Shown here one piece after another: positions 1-8,015 of a stretch of DNA of 64,000 nucleotides (within the stretch, counting starts at the first letter, position 1; every line of letters starts with the position of its first letter). The stretch spans positions 62,001-126,000 of the forward strand of contig JAEWRN010000018.1 in NCBI GenBank assembly GCA_023460035.1. The letters are read 5' to 3'. Below the pieces are notes generated by a model that was not told where the DNA came from, searched no databases, and was given only the letters and a program-made list of their open reading frames with translations. The DNA comes from Bacillota bacterium. GTDB taxonomy: Bacteria > Bacillota > Clostridia > Oscillospirales > Ruminococcaceae. The position numbers and the translations under genes are program-made.

Positions 1-351
1 GATGCGGCGTTTTGCGAGCTGCAGCAGTACCTTGCCGGCACAAGGCGGCAGTTCACCTTTGCACACAGGGCGCAGGGCACCGAGTTTCAAAAAAAAGTGT
101 GGCAGGCCCTGACCGAGATCCCTTACGGGCAAACCCGTACCTACGGGCAAATTGCCGCCGCCATTGGCAACCCCAAGGCCAGCCGGGCCGTGGGCATGGC
201 GAATAATAAAAACCCGCTGATGATTGTGGTGCCCTGCCACCGGGTAATTGGCGCAGGGGGCAGCCTTGTGGGCTATGCGGGCGGCCTTGCCATGAAACGC
301 CGCCTGTTGCAGATAGAGGGCTGCGAAGTAAACAGTGAAAACAGACGATAA
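1..351 (+). CDS. ogt: Methylated-DNA--protein-cysteine methyltransferase, 5' end missing
   Basis: The reading frame is open from the first base, so only the C-terminal 116 residues are present. They contain the suicide-cysteine motif PCHRVI, preceded by the helix-turn-helix stretch YGQTRTYGQIAAAIGNPKASRAVG and followed by the family's GYAGGLAMKRRLLQIEG tail. The enzyme transfers the alkyl group from O6-alkylguanine (or O4-alkylthymine) in DNA to its own cysteine and is used once. The acceptor cysteine and its PCHR neighbours are intact. The N-terminal domain lies outside the window, so I cannot say whether it is Ogt-like or carries an Ada extension. A hairpin terminator follows the stop codon directly. 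Confidence 0.93.
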   Translation, partial: DAAFCELQQYLAGTRRQFTFAHRAQGTEFQKKVWQALTEIPYGQTRTYGQIAAAIGNPKASRAVGMANNKNPLMIVVPCHRVIGAGGSLVGYAGGLAMKRRLLQIEGCEVNSENRR

Positions 352-352
352 C

Positions 353-390
353 AACAACCGCCGTGCCCAGTATAAGGCACGGCGGTTGTT
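353..390. terminator. Bidirectional intrinsic terminator between ogt and the membrane protein gene
   Basis: A perfect 15-bp inverted repeat (arms 353-367 and 376-390, loop of 8) has A/T-rich flanks on both sides. It can end transcription of the convergent genes on both strands. Confidence 0.85.
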
Positions 391-398
391 GTTTGCTG

Positions 399-1028
399 TT
401 AGGTGGCAGTTGGGGTAGCGGGTACTGGCGGCCGGCGCGCAAAATACCGCAGCGACAACAGCCCCACCGGCAAAAAGTAAAGGCACCAAACTTCCAGCAG
501 GGCAGTACCCACCCAGCTTGCCCCCGGCATAGAGGCTGAAAAAACACCCAGCGGGGGCAGGATAAAGCAGGCGGGTGCAAACGCGCCGTGCATAAGCAGC
601 AGCCAGCGCAAAACGTTCTCCTCCCGCCGGGTGGGCACAAGGGCAAGGCCTGCAAAAAAGGTGCTCAGCGCCATCAGGCCATACCCCAGCAGATCCAGCG
701 AAAAAAACATGCCAAACTGCTGAAAGTCCAGCAGCGCTGCGGCCTGCGTGTTCAGCGGGGTCGTTGCCACCACGCTAAGCTGTACAAAGTACACGATGGA
801 GTTGCAAAGTGCATACATGCCGCCAAACACCAGCGCACTGGTTGCGGCAACGGTGCGCCCGGCAGGCGCGGTGCGGGCAAAGCCGGCCAGCATCAGCACC
901 AGCCCCCACGCGATGAGGATACTGAAAAAGTACGAAAACCCCATCGGTAAAACCAGCATGGCGGCGGCAAAGCCCAGTACCCCGACAAGGTTCAGCGCCG
1001 TACCGGCAAGAGAAATAGTCCTGTCCAT
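399..1028 (-). CDS. Uncharacterised six-helix membrane protein, TetR-linked
   Basis: A 209-residue, strongly hydrophobic protein with about six predicted membrane helices (first around residues 8-30) and a short Arg/Pro-rich cytoplasmic tail (ARRPPVPATPTAT). I do not recognise a family. Its ATG lies 3 bases past the stop of the TetR gene, and its Shine-Dalgarno run (GGGGGG) overlaps that stop, so the two genes are cotranscribed and probably translationally coupled. This suggests an efflux or sensing membrane protein under the control of its own repressor. That role is inferred from position only; no transporter motif is visible. Confidence 0.72.
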   Translation of the reverse strand: MDRTISLAGTALNLVGVLGFAAAMLVLPMGFSYFFSILIAWGLVLMLAGFARTAPAGRTVAATSALVFGGMYALCNSIVYFVQLSVVATTPLNTQAAALLDFQQFGMFFSLDLLGYGLMALSTFFAGLALVPTRREENVLRWLLLMHGAFAPACFILPPLGVFSASMPGASWVGTALLEVWCLYFLPVGLLSLRYFARRPPVPATPTAT

Positions 1029-1030
1029 AA

Positions 1031-1606
1031 TTACCCCCCTATAATGGTGGCGACCAGGCTGTCAATCCAGCCGTCGCGCACGGGTTTGCGGTTTAAATCC
1101 AAACCGGTTGTTTGCAGCAGTAGCGTGCGGCGCAAAAAAGCCGTTTGTAATACCGAAGTCAGTGTAAAGGCGGCGGCAAGTTGCTCGCCGGTGGGTTTGC
1201 CGCCCGACAACACTGCCGCAAACCCCTGCACGGTACCGGCAGTGTTGTCGGCTTTGCCCGGCGTTTGCAGGTCGCCCAAAATAGAAATGCGCGAAATTTG
1301 CGGGTGCGCAAACAAAAAGTCTGCCACCTGTTTTGCGGTGGCACCCAGGGCCTGGGTGCGGGTGGCCCCCGGCGGCAGCGCGGGATGAAAGGTTGTCACC
1401 ACACCGCGGATGATCTGCTGTACGCAGGCTTCAATCAGCTGGTCTTTTGACGTAAAATAGTGGTTAATCAGCCCCACGCTGACCCCGGCCTGCTGGGCAA
1501 TGGCCCGCATGGTGACCTGTGCAAGCTTGCCTTCACTGTGCTGAATCAGGTCGGTGGCAGCGGCTTGGATGCGCTGTTTTGTCTGTAGAGATTTTTCCGT
1601 GGGCAC
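1031..1606 (-). CDS. TetR/AcrR-family transcriptional regulator
   Basis: A 191-residue protein with the TetR N-terminal helix-turn-helix (core VTMRAIAQQAGVSVGLINHYF, about residues 30-50) and a variable helical ligand-binding domain. The frame is open to an ATG at 1660, but I choose GTG at 1606. The promoter at 1663-1691 places the transcript start near 1656, so the ATG at 1660 would not be on the message, and AAAGGGGG lies just before the GTG. A 25-bp inverted repeat at 1629-1653 sits at the start of transcription and is a natural autoregulatory operator. It is first gene of a two-gene operon with the membrane protein downstream. The inducer is unknown. Confidence 0.87.
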   Translation of the reverse strand: MPTEKSLQTKQRIQAAATDLIQHSEGKLAQVTMRAIAQQAGVSVGLINHYFTSKDQLIEACVQQIIRGVVTTFHPALPPGATRTQALGATAKQVADFLFAHPQISRISILGDLQTPGKADNTAGTVQGFAAVLSGGKPTGEQLAAAFTLTSVLQTAFLRRTLLLQTTGLDLNRKPVRDGWIDSLVATIIGG

Positions 1607-1628
1607 GGCCCCCTTTCGCAAAGAAAAA

Positions 1629-1653
1629 CAAAATTGAACAACGTTTAATTTTG
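1629..1653. promoter_or_regulatory. Inverted repeat, probable TetR operator
   Basis: The arms are CAAAATTGAAC (1629-1639) and GTTTAATTTTG (1643-1653), separated by AAC, and match at 10 of 11 positions. The repeat lies between the -10 box and the TetR start codon, where a bound dimer would block initiation. Operator function is inferred. Confidence 0.7.
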
Positions 1654-1662
1654 GCTGCATGT

Positions 1663-1691
1663 ACTATACCATGTGAAGCATGCGCTGTCAA
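1663..1691 (-). promoter_or_regulatory. Promoter of the TetR operon
   Basis: On the minus strand the -35 box is TTGACA (1686-1691), the spacer is 17 bp, and the -10 box is TATAGT (1663-1668) preceded by TGG. The predicted start is near 1656. Confidence 0.85.
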
Positions 1692-1699
1692 CTGCCTTG

Positions 1700-1738
1700 C
1701 AAAAAACTACCCGCCGCACATTGTGCGGCGGGTAGTTC
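1700..1738 (-). terminator. Terminator after the nitroreductase gene
   Basis: A 15-bp perfect inverted repeat (1705-1719 / 1723-1737) is followed on the minus strand by six T residues. It separates the nitroreductase gene from the TetR promoter. Confidence 0.85.
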
Positions 1739-1756
1739 TTTGTGTGCGGTTGTTCT

Positions 1757-2428
1757 TTAGACCCACTGTACAAGGTCTGCCAGCGGCTGGCGCGTTTTTT
1801 CGTGCGCCGGCTGGTTGGCACGGTAGCCAAAGCTGACCATGACCGAAATGCCAAAATGCGCGGGGTCCATCAGCCCTTCGTCTGCCAGCAGCTCATCAAC
1901 GGCGTTTTGGTCAAACCCCTCAATCGGGCACGAGTCCACCCCCAGCAGGGCGGCGGTGGTCATCATGTTTGCCAGCATGATGTAGGTCTGCTTGCTGGCC
2001 CAGTCAAACAGGGCGCGGTCATCACCCAGCAGACGAAAGTCATTTTTTAAAAAATTATGGTAAACTGCGCGGCGCTTTTCCAGCATCTCGCCCGGCAGGT
2101 GGTGAATGTCGCGCATCAGGTGGGTGATGTAGGGCGCGTCGGCCAGTGTGTCGGCCTTTTTACGGGCAAGCAGCAGTACCAGATGGCTGGCCCCGTCAAT
2201 GCTGTTGCGTGCGCCCCAGGCAATGGGGTAGAGCTTTTGCTTAATCGTCTCATCGCGCAACACAATCAAATGCCATGGTTCAAACCCGAAAGAGCTGGGC
2301 GAAAGGCGTGCGGCCTCTAAAATTGTATCAAAATCCTCTTGCGACACCGCCCGTTGCGGGTCGTACTTTTTGCAGGCGTGGCGGAAGTGAAAGGCGTCGA
2401 GAATTTGTTTTGCGTTGTCTTTCATCAC
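1757..2428 (-). CDS. Nitroreductase-family FMN oxidoreductase
   Basis: A 223-residue protein with the NfsB/NfnB layout. An N-terminal RHACKKYDPQR motif binds FMN phosphate, SPSSFGFEPWHLIVLRD is the classic flavin-side signature, and a C-terminal FGISVMVSFGYR strand is followed by a basic patch. Such enzymes use NAD(P)H to reduce nitroaromatics, quinones or related acceptors; the natural substrate cannot be read from sequence. AAAGGAGG precedes adjacent GTG (2428) and ATG (2425) starts, and either could be used. The gene is monocistronic, with its own extended -10 promoter and terminator. Confidence 0.88.
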   Translation of the reverse strand: MMKDNAKQILDAFHFRHACKKYDPQRAVSQEDFDTILEAARLSPSSFGFEPWHLIVLRDETIKQKLYPIAWGARNSIDGASHLVLLLARKKADTLADAPYITHLMRDIHHLPGEMLEKRRAVYHNFLKNDFRLLGDDRALFDWASKQTYIMLANMMTTAALLGVDSCPIEGFDQNAVDELLADEGLMDPAHFGISVMVSFGYRANQPAHEKTRQPLADLVQWV

Positions 2429-2454
2429 GAATACCTCCTTTGGATATTTTTTAT

Positions 2455-2460
2455 ATTATA
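2455..2460 (-). promoter_or_regulatory. Extended -10 promoter of the nitroreductase gene
   Basis: The minus strand reads TGGTATAAT with the -10 hexamer at 2455-2460. No good -35 box is visible 17 bp upstream, as is common when the TG extension is present. Confidence 0.6.
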
Positions 2461-2491
2461 CCACAATACTATAGTTTTAAAAGAAAAAATA

Positions 2492-2517
2492 AAAAGCACC
2501 GCGGCAGCGATGCTTTT
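2492..2517 (-). terminator. Terminator after the 104-residue protein gene
   Basis: An 11-bp stem with one mismatch (2492-2502 / 2507-2517) is followed on the minus strand by TATTTTTT. Confidence 0.75.
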
Positions 2518-2529
2518 CGTTTTTGTGTC

Positions 2530-2844
2530 TTAGCTTTTGGCCGTTGGGGCATCTTTGGCAGAATCCTGCAGCTGGCGTTCCAGCAAAATGGCTGCAAAAT
2601 CCAGCGCGTTGTAAAGGCCGTTTTTGTCGCTCTGCTTAATGATGCGGTTTTTGGGTGACAGGCTGGTATCGGTAGACAGCAATGTCAGGTGCACACGGTC
2701 GGCAACGTCGTTGTCGTTTTCTTTTTTTGTGCTGAGAATCTGCATAAATACAACATACGGGTCTGCCATATTACCGTAGTAGATTTCATTTTTGCACCGC
2801 ACCAGTGCGCGGCCCTTATAGGTCAAAGGCGGAGTATATGCCAT
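2530..2844 (-). CDS. Conserved-looking small soluble protein of unknown function
   Basis: A 104-residue protein opening MAYTPPLTYKGRALVRCKNEIYYG. It is soluble, with no signal peptide or membrane helix. GGAGGG stands 8 bases before the ATG, and a well-formed promoter and terminator flank the gene, so it is expressed as a single unit. I recognise no catalytic motif. The middle (MQILSTKKENDNDVADRVHLTLLSTD) reads like alternating strands and charged loops. Nothing in the neighbourhood suggests a job for it. Confidence 0.75.
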   Translation of the reverse strand: MAYTPPLTYKGRALVRCKNEIYYGNMADPYVVFMQILSTKKENDNDVADRVHLTLLSTDTSLSPKNRIIKQSDKNGLYNALDFAAILLERQLQDSAKDAPTAKS

Positions 2845-2886
2845 GTTTCAATCCCTCCGTAAAATTAGAATCTATATTTATTACAT

Positions 2887-2915
2887 AGTATACCATAAAT
2901 GGAAGCCTAATACAA
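2887..2915 (-). promoter_or_regulatory. Promoter of the 104-residue protein gene
   Basis: The minus strand has TTGTAT (2910-2915), a 17-bp spacer and TATACT (2887-2892), with TGG directly before the -10 box. Confidence 0.7.
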
Positions 2916-3108
2916 CGCCCGCACTAGGCCGCAGTGGTTTTGCGGGGAAGCCGGTCGCCATTTTTTTAAATTGCACACTCTTTTTTAACGGGTCGCACAC
3001 AACCAAAAGTTACACTTTTTTTATACCAAACCTGTAACCCGTGCGCTGCACGGGCAAGCCCGCCAAGGGTAAACTACAGTATGGGTGAAAGGAGATAGAG
3101 TAACCTCT

Positions 3109-3798
3109 ATGAACTACAAAACGAAATTCGCAGCGCTGGCAGTTGCCGCCGCCGTTTTACTGGCGGGGTGTTCTGCAACTTCATCCAGTACCGCAGTACA
3201 AAGCAGCAGCACACAAAGCAGCTCTGCCGCGGCCTCTGCGGCACAAACAGCCGCAGACGGCACCCTTGCCGGCAAAGTAACCGCGGTGGCGGATGGCAGC
3301 ATTACCGTGGAAACCGGCACCATGCAACTGCAAACCCCGGGTGAGGGCAAAGACGATAACGGCGGCGGTGCGCCGCAGGGTGAAAGCGGTGACGACAGCC
3401 GCACGGCCCCGCCGCAGGGCAATGGCCAGCAGGCACCGTCCGGCAGCGAAGGGCAGACACCGGAGGCCCCCAGCGGCAGCGCCCCCGCACGGGATGGCGA
3501 CAGCGATAAAGGCCCCGGCGGCAATGGCGGCATGGGCGACTTTACCAGCGATGGCGGCACACTGACCATCACGGCAAGTGACAGCCTGACCATAACGAAA
3601 AATGGCGAGAGCGCCTCGTTCAGCGACATTGCGGTGGGTGACCTGCTGCAGTTGACCGGTACCGGCGAGGGCAGCAGCTTTGTGACAACCGGTATTGAAA
3701 TTTTGTCCATCGGCGGCGGGGGCCAGCAGGGCGGCCCCGGCGGGCAGGGCGGTGTGGATTCTGTCGCGGGCAGCACCACATCTTCTTCGCAGCAATAA
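3109..3798 (+). CDS. Secreted lipoprotein with Ser/Gly/Pro-rich low-complexity centre
   Basis: A 229-residue protein starting MNYKTKF with a hydrophobic signal and lipobox LLAGC (lipidated Cys near residue 22). A Ser/Ala linker follows, then a short beta segment GKVTAVADGSITVETG. Next comes a long Asp/Gly/Pro/Ser-rich stretch and a second beta segment DSLTITKNGESASFSDIAVGDLLQLTG. The paired VTAVxxxSITV / LTITKNG strands resemble the DUF5666-type fold of extracytoplasmic small beta proteins; this is a tentative match. I choose the ATG at 3109, giving a normal signal peptide, although AAAGGAG is 14-16 bases away. A GTG at 3085 is the alternative. The protein is likely surface-anchored and its function is unknown. 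Confidence 0.8.
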   Translation: MNYKTKFAALAVAAAVLLAGCSATSSSTAVQSSSTQSSSAAASAAQTAADGTLAGKVTAVADGSITVETGTMQLQTPGEGKDDNGGGAPQGESGDDSRTAPPQGNGQQAPSGSEGQTPEAPSGSAPARDGDSDKGPGGNGGMGDFTSDGGTLTITASDSLTITKNGESASFSDIAVGDLLQLTGTGEGSSFVTTGIEILSIGGGGQQGGPGGQGGVDSVAGSTTSSSQQ

Positions 3799-3805
3799 CC
3801 CCAGC

Positions 3806-3837
3806 AAAAAAGAACCGGCAGCCGCCGGTTCTTTTTT
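3806..3837. terminator. Bidirectional terminator
   Basis: A 14-bp perfect stem (3806-3819 / 3824-3837) starts with six A and ends with six T. It serves the lipoprotein gene and the convergent M20 gene. Confidence 0.9.
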
Positions 3838-3867
3838 AGTTTTGGGCAAATGGCTTTTTTGCGGGGT

Positions 3868-5031
3868 TTAGCCCAGCAGCACCTGCGTATGCGCGGTGAA
3901 AAACTCCACACCCTTTTTCAGCGCCGATTCTTCCACGTCAAACGTGGGGTTGTGGTGGTTGCCGGAGGTGCCGGGGCGAGTAGAGTGTACGCCGAGATTG
4001 AGGTAAAAGCCGGGGAACGCCGCGAGGAATTCTGCAAAGTTGTCGGACGCGGCAGCGGGGTCATTGCCGTCAATCAGCGTAAGGCCCACCTTTTGCGCGG
4101 TAGCTCGGCCCAGCTTGGTAGCCTCAGGCTCGTTGATCAGCGGGTAGCTTGCCGCGGTGGCGCCCGTGACCGAAACGCTGCACCCGTGCGACGCGCAGAC
4201 CAGCTCGGCGGTTTCGCGAATCAACTCCATCAAACGCTTGCCGTCACCCGGCTTGTAATAGCGGATGGTGCCTTCAATGTGCCCGGTTTCAGGGATGATG
4301 TTAAACCGCTCGCCCGAGCGGATGCAGCAGGGGCTGACGACACAGGTGTCAAACATGCTGTGGTGGTTGACCGGCAGGGTAATCAGGCGGCTGTAAACGT
4401 CGACCACCGCCTTAATGGGGTCGACCGCAAGGTCGGGGCGAGAGCCGTGGCCGCCGACACCCTTGACGTCAATGTAAAAAATTTCTGCGCCTGAAAGGCG
4501 CGCGCCTGCCACCAGCTCTGCGGTGCCGGGTTCCAGCTGGCCGGCGACATGCATGCCGAACGCCGTGCTGACACCGCCCTTGGATTTCAGGTAGTCCACA
4601 ATTTCACTGGCGCCCTGGCCGGCTTCTTCTGCCACCTGAAAGCAAAGGTAAACGCTGCCGGACAGCTCGTCTTTCAGCTGTAAAAGGGATTTTGCGGTGC
4701 CCAGCAATACCGCCGCGTGCGCATCGTGCCCGCATGCATGCATGCAGCCGGGTATCTGCGATTTAAAGGGTACGTCGGTTTCTTCGGTCAGGGGCAGCGC
4801 GTCAAAGTCGGCGCGAATGGCAATCGCCTTGCCGGGCTTTGCAAATTGCAAATGCCCCACCACATTGCGGTGGCCGACAATTTCGTACGGGATGCCCATC
4901 GCTTTCAGTTCAGAAGCAATACGCGCGCTCGTCCATTCCTCCTGCAGGCTCAGCTCCGGGTGCATGTGAAATTCACGGCGCAAGCCGATTACATATGCTT
5001 CACACTGCTCTGCCAATTCTTTTGCGGTCAT
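3868..5031 (-). CDS. M20-family metallo-amidohydrolase (hippurate hydrolase / N-acyl amino acid deacylase type)
   Basis: A 387-residue protein of the M20D (HipO/AmhX/IAA-amidohydrolase) group. It begins LRREFHMHPELSLQE and carries the metal ligands in MHACGHDAHAAVLLG and in EEAGQGASE, with a GMHV motif near residue 160 and HNPTFDVEE near the C-terminus. Members hydrolyse amide bonds of N-acyl amino acids or related conjugates in the cytoplasm, using two divalent metal ions. All ligand motifs are present, so it should be active; the acyl donor is unknown. The gene is monocistronic with a good promoter and a shared terminator. Confidence 0.92.
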   Translation of the reverse strand: MTAKELAEQCEAYVIGLRREFHMHPELSLQEEWTSARIASELKAMGIPYEIVGHRNVVGHLQFAKPGKAIAIRADFDALPLTEETDVPFKSQIPGCMHACGHDAHAAVLLGTAKSLLQLKDELSGSVYLCFQVAEEAGQGASEIVDYLKSKGGVSTAFGMHVAGQLEPGTAELVAGARLSGAEIFYIDVKGVGGHGSRPDLAVDPIKAVVDVYSRLITLPVNHHSMFDTCVVSPCCIRSGERFNIIPETGHIEGTIRYYKPGDGKRLMELIRETAELVCASHGCSVSVTGATAASYPLINEPEATKLGRATAQKVGLTLIDGNDPAAASDNFAEFLAAFPGFYLNLGVHSTRPGTSGNHHNPTFDVEESALKKGVEFFTAHTQVLLG

Positions 5032-5073
5032 ATAACATTCTCCCTTTCATAACAGCCTGAAATTTTAACTTCT

Positions 5074-5103
5074 ATTATAAGAACGCCCAGCGGCAAATGT
5101 CAA
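5074..5103 (-). promoter_or_regulatory. Promoter of the M20 amidohydrolase gene
   Basis: The minus strand has TTGACA (5098-5103), an 18-bp spacer and TATAAT (5074-5079). Both hexamers are perfect. Confidence 0.85.
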
Positions 5104-5151
5104 ATAGTTCTGCCGCAATTTCACAAAAAATAAAATTCGTGACAAAAAGAA

Positions 5152-5191
5152 ACAGGCCCCCATGCGCAGGCTAGGGCGCATAGGGGCCTGT
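5152..5191 (-). terminator. Terminator after ireB
   Basis: A long stem with one bulged base (5152-5167 / 5176-5191) is followed on the minus strand by TTTCTTTTTG. Confidence 0.85.
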
Positions 5192-5208
5192 GATTACAAT
5201 GATGTTGG

Positions 5209-5454
5209 TTACTCGCCGAGAAAATTTTTCAGCAAAGCTGCCAGCAGGTCGTCCCGGTCAACCTTGCGGATTTTATTGCGGGCCCCGCCGTAAGTGGTAA
5301 TGTACGTGGGGTCTTCAGACAAAATGTAGCCAACGAGCTGATTGATGGGGTTGTACCCTTTTTCTTTCAGCGCGTCATACACCTCTGTTAAAATCTGCTT
5401 GATCTCGCTGTCTTTATCTTCATAGATCGAAAAGACCGTCGTAGGCTCACTCAT
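5209..5454 (-). CDS. ireB: IreB family regulatory phosphoprotein (UPF0297, YrzL)
   Basis: An 81-residue protein with the near-invariant family core VYDALKEKGYNPINQLVGYILSEDPTYITTY and the following NKIRKVDRDDLL. In Enterococcus, IreB is phosphorylated on N-terminal threonines by the PASTA kinase IreK and opposes cephalosporin resistance. The N-terminus here has adjacent threonines (MSEPTTVF), so the same control is plausible. In many Firmicutes the gene precedes ruvX; here it stands alone with its own promoter and terminator. The length is normal for the family. Confidence 0.95.
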   Translation of the reverse strand: MSEPTTVFSIYEDKDSEIKQILTEVYDALKEKGYNPINQLVGYILSEDPTYITTYGGARNKIRKVDRDDLLAALLKNFLGE

Positions 5455-5480
5455 ATGCGGCCCCCCCTTTACCTGCCTCT

Positions 5481-5509
5481 ATTATACCGAAAACGGGGGG
5501 CGGTTTCAA
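5481..5509 (-). promoter_or_regulatory. Promoter of ireB
   Basis: The minus strand has TTGAAA (5504-5509), a 17-bp spacer and TATAAT (5481-5486), about 27 bp upstream of the start codon. The leader must therefore be very short. Confidence 0.8.
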
Positions 5510-5588
5510 GAGGTTGTTTGCCGCCACATTGCCCAAATGCATTCATAAAAACCAGACAAAGCGCCGGATATGCAGGCAAAAGCGGGCA

Positions 5589-7985
5589 TTAGCTGCGCAG
5601 AGTTACATCAATTTCCGCGAGTGCTTTGAGCACCTTTTGCACCGCGCGGTCGGCCTCTTCGTCGGTCAGGGTGCGCTCGCCGGTGCGCAGTACCAGGTTG
5701 TAGGCAAGGCTCTTTTTGCCCTCGCCCACCTTGTCGCCACGGTAGATGTCAAACAGCGACAGGCTTTCCAGCAGTTTGCCAGCCCCGCGCTCGATGCGCT
5801 GTGCAATTTCGGCGGCGGGGGTGTCCTCGCTTGCCACCAGCGCAAGGTCACGGGTGATGGCCGGGTGCTTGGGCAGCGGCTGGTATTGCGGGGTGGCGCC
5901 GCGGTTCGCAAACAGGGCGTCAAAGTCGATATCTGCCACACACACGCGCGGCTTAATGCCGTAGTTCGCCAGCACGGCGGGGTGAATTTCGCCAATGGTG
6001 GCAAGCTTTACGTCGCCCAGCATCAAATCTGCCGCGCGGCCGGGGTGGTAGGTCGTGCCGGTCGTGTTGCGCACGGCGCACACGCCGCCGATGCGGGCGG
6101 TGGCAAGCAGTTCTTCCACCATGCCTTTCAGGCGCAGGTAGTCATACTGCGGGCCGTACATCGCAATGATCAGCTTTTCTTTTTCCAGCGGCAGCTTTTC
6201 GGGGTCGTCGCCCGGCAGGTACTCGGTTGCGTTTTCAAAAATGGCTGCCTGCGCAGCGCGCGCGTTGTAGTTGCGGGCAATCACTTCCAGCAGGCTGGGC
6301 ACCGCGGTGGTGCGCATCAAGCTGGTGTCCTCGCCCAGCGGGTTAGAGATCACCACGGCGTGGCGCAGCGGGTCATTTGCGGGTAGGTTGATATTATCCA
6401 ATGATTTTTTGCCGTAAAAGCTGTAGGTTTCGCACTCGTACAAGCCATAGCCCACCAGTGCGGTAATCAGTTTTTTGCGGAAGATTTGCAACTCGCTGGG
6501 GCGCGCCGTGGCAATGCCGCGCATAATGGTGCTGGGCACTTTATTGTAGCCCACATAGCGGCAAACCTCTTCGGCAATGTCGCAGTCACGCTCAACATCG
6601 TAGCGGTCGGGTGGCACAACGACGGTATAGTCGCCGCCAAGGCTGCCGGCCGGCTCAATGCCAAAGCCCAGCGGGCGCAGAATGTCGGCCATCGCTTCGG
6701 CAGAAAGCTCGGTGCCCAGCAGCCGGTTAACGGCACCTGCGCGCAGCGGGATGCGCCGCTCGGTGCGGGGCTGCGGGTAGATGTCGATGATGCCGCCCAC
6801 TACGTCGCCGGCGTCCAGCTGGGCAACCAGCTCCAGCGCGCGGTACAGGGCGGGCAGGCAGTTTTCGGGGTTGAGGCCCTTTTCAAACCGGCCCGAAGAC
6901 TCGGTGCGCAGGCCCAGCTTTTTTGAAGTGGTGCGCACCGACGGCCCGTCAAAGCAGGCGGCTTCAAACACCACGGTTTTGGTGCTGTCATAGGTGCCCG
7001 AAAATTCGCCGCCCATCACACCGGCAACGGCCATCGGGGCTTTTTCGTCCGCAATCACCATCATGTCGGTGGTAAGCGGTCGCTGCACGCCGTCCAGCGT
7101 CATAATGCCCTCGCCCTCGCGGGCCATGCGCACTTCAATTTTGCTGCCGTTGACATAGGCATAATCAAATGCGTGCATCGGGTGGCCATATTCCAGCATC
7201 ACATAGTTTGTAATGTCCACAATGTTGTTGATGGGGCGCACGCCGCAAAGGCGCAGCCGTTCCCGCATCCAGCGGGGGCTTGGGGCAACGCGCACGTTGG
7301 TCACCATGCCGGCGGCATACCGGCTGCACACCGGGGCGTTTACCGTTACCGAAAGCTTTTCGGCAATGCTGCCCGTGCCTGCGGGCAGCACGGGGGTGTG
7401 CTCGTGGTAGGGCACGCCGTAGGTCGCGGCAGTTTCGCGCGCAAGCCCGCGGATTGACAGGCAGTCGGGGCGGTTTGGGGTAATCTCAAACTCCACGGTT
7501 ACGTCGTCCATGCCCAGCGCCTTTACCGCGTCGGTGCCCACCGGCACCTCTTCGTCCAGCACCATAATGCCGTCTTCAATCGCATGCGGGAAATCATGCA
7601 CCGTCAGCCCCAGCTCGCCAAGGCTGCACAGCATACCGTTTGATTCGACCCCGCGCAGCTTGCCACGGCGAATTTTCACCCCGCCGGGCAGGGTGCTGTT
7701 GTCCAGTGCGGCGGGGCACAGGTCGCCCACTTTTAAGTTTTGCGCACCGGTCACGATGATGATGGGCGCAGCAGCCCCCACATCAACGGTGCAGACCCAC
7801 AGGTGGTCGGAGTCGGGGTGGTTTTCCAGTTTTAAAATCTTGCCAATCACCACATTGCTAATCTCGTCGGCTTCGCAGCTGTAGCCCTCTACCTTGCTGC
7901 CGCTCATCGTCATTTTTTCTGCATATTCATGGGGCGTCGTGGCAAAATCGGCATAACCGCGCACCCAGTTTAAAGGTAATTTCAT
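5589..7985 (-). CDS. pheT: Phenylalanine--tRNA ligase beta subunit
   Basis: A 798-residue protein of standard length. In order it has the N-terminal PheT domain, an EMAP/Trbp111-like tRNA-binding domain (about residues 40-150, GKILKLENHPDSDHLWVCTVDVG), the B3/B4 editing domain, the B5 domain, a core fold without class II catalytic motifs, and a C-terminal ferredoxin-like anticodon-binding domain (about 705-798, HPAITRDLALV). With PheS it forms the alpha2-beta2 enzyme that charges tRNA-Phe and clears mischarged Tyr-tRNA-Phe. It lies 30 bases downstream of pheS in one operon controlled by the T-box leader. A GTCCTCC-containing stretch before the ATG provides the Shine-Dalgarno on the message (GGGAGGAC). 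Confidence 0.97.
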   Translation of the reverse strand: MKLPLNWVRGYADFATTPHEYAEKMTMSGSKVEGYSCEADEISNVVIGKILKLENHPDSDHLWVCTVDVGAAAPIIIVTGAQNLKVGDLCPAALDNSTLPGGVKIRRGKLRGVESNGMLCSLGELGLTVHDFPHAIEDGIMVLDEEVPVGTDAVKALGMDDVTVEFEITPNRPDCLSIRGLARETAATYGVPYHEHTPVLPAGTGSIAEKLSVTVNAPVCSRYAAGMVTNVRVAPSPRWMRERLRLCGVRPINNIVDITNYVMLEYGHPMHAFDYAYVNGSKIEVRMAREGEGIMTLDGVQRPLTTDMMVIADEKAPMAVAGVMGGEFSGTYDSTKTVVFEAACFDGPSVRTTSKKLGLRTESSGRFEKGLNPENCLPALYRALELVAQLDAGDVVGGIIDIYPQPRTERRIPLRAGAVNRLLGTELSAEAMADILRPLGFGIEPAGSLGGDYTVVVPPDRYDVERDCDIAEEVCRYVGYNKVPSTIMRGIATARPSELQIFRKKLITALVGYGLYECETYSFYGKKSLDNINLPANDPLRHAVVISNPLGEDTSLMRTTAVPSLLEVIARNYNARAAQAAIFENATEYLPGDDPEKLPLEKEKLIIAMYGPQYDYLRLKGMVEELLATARIGGVCAVRNTTGTTYHPGRAADLMLGDVKLATIGEIHPAVLANYGIKPRVCVADIDFDALFANRGATPQYQPLPKHPAITRDLALVASEDTPAAEIAQRIERGAGKLLESLSLFDIYRGDKVGEGKKSLAYNLVLRTGERTLTDEEADRAVQKVLKALAEIDVTLRS

Positions 7986-8015
7986 AAATTTCGTCCTCCC
8001 TTTCTAGCACGCGGC

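Noticed and set aside
3114..3911. Long minus-strand frames opposite the lipoprotein gene
   Set aside because: They mirror the repetitive Gly/Ser/Asp codons of the + strand gene and have no start signals.
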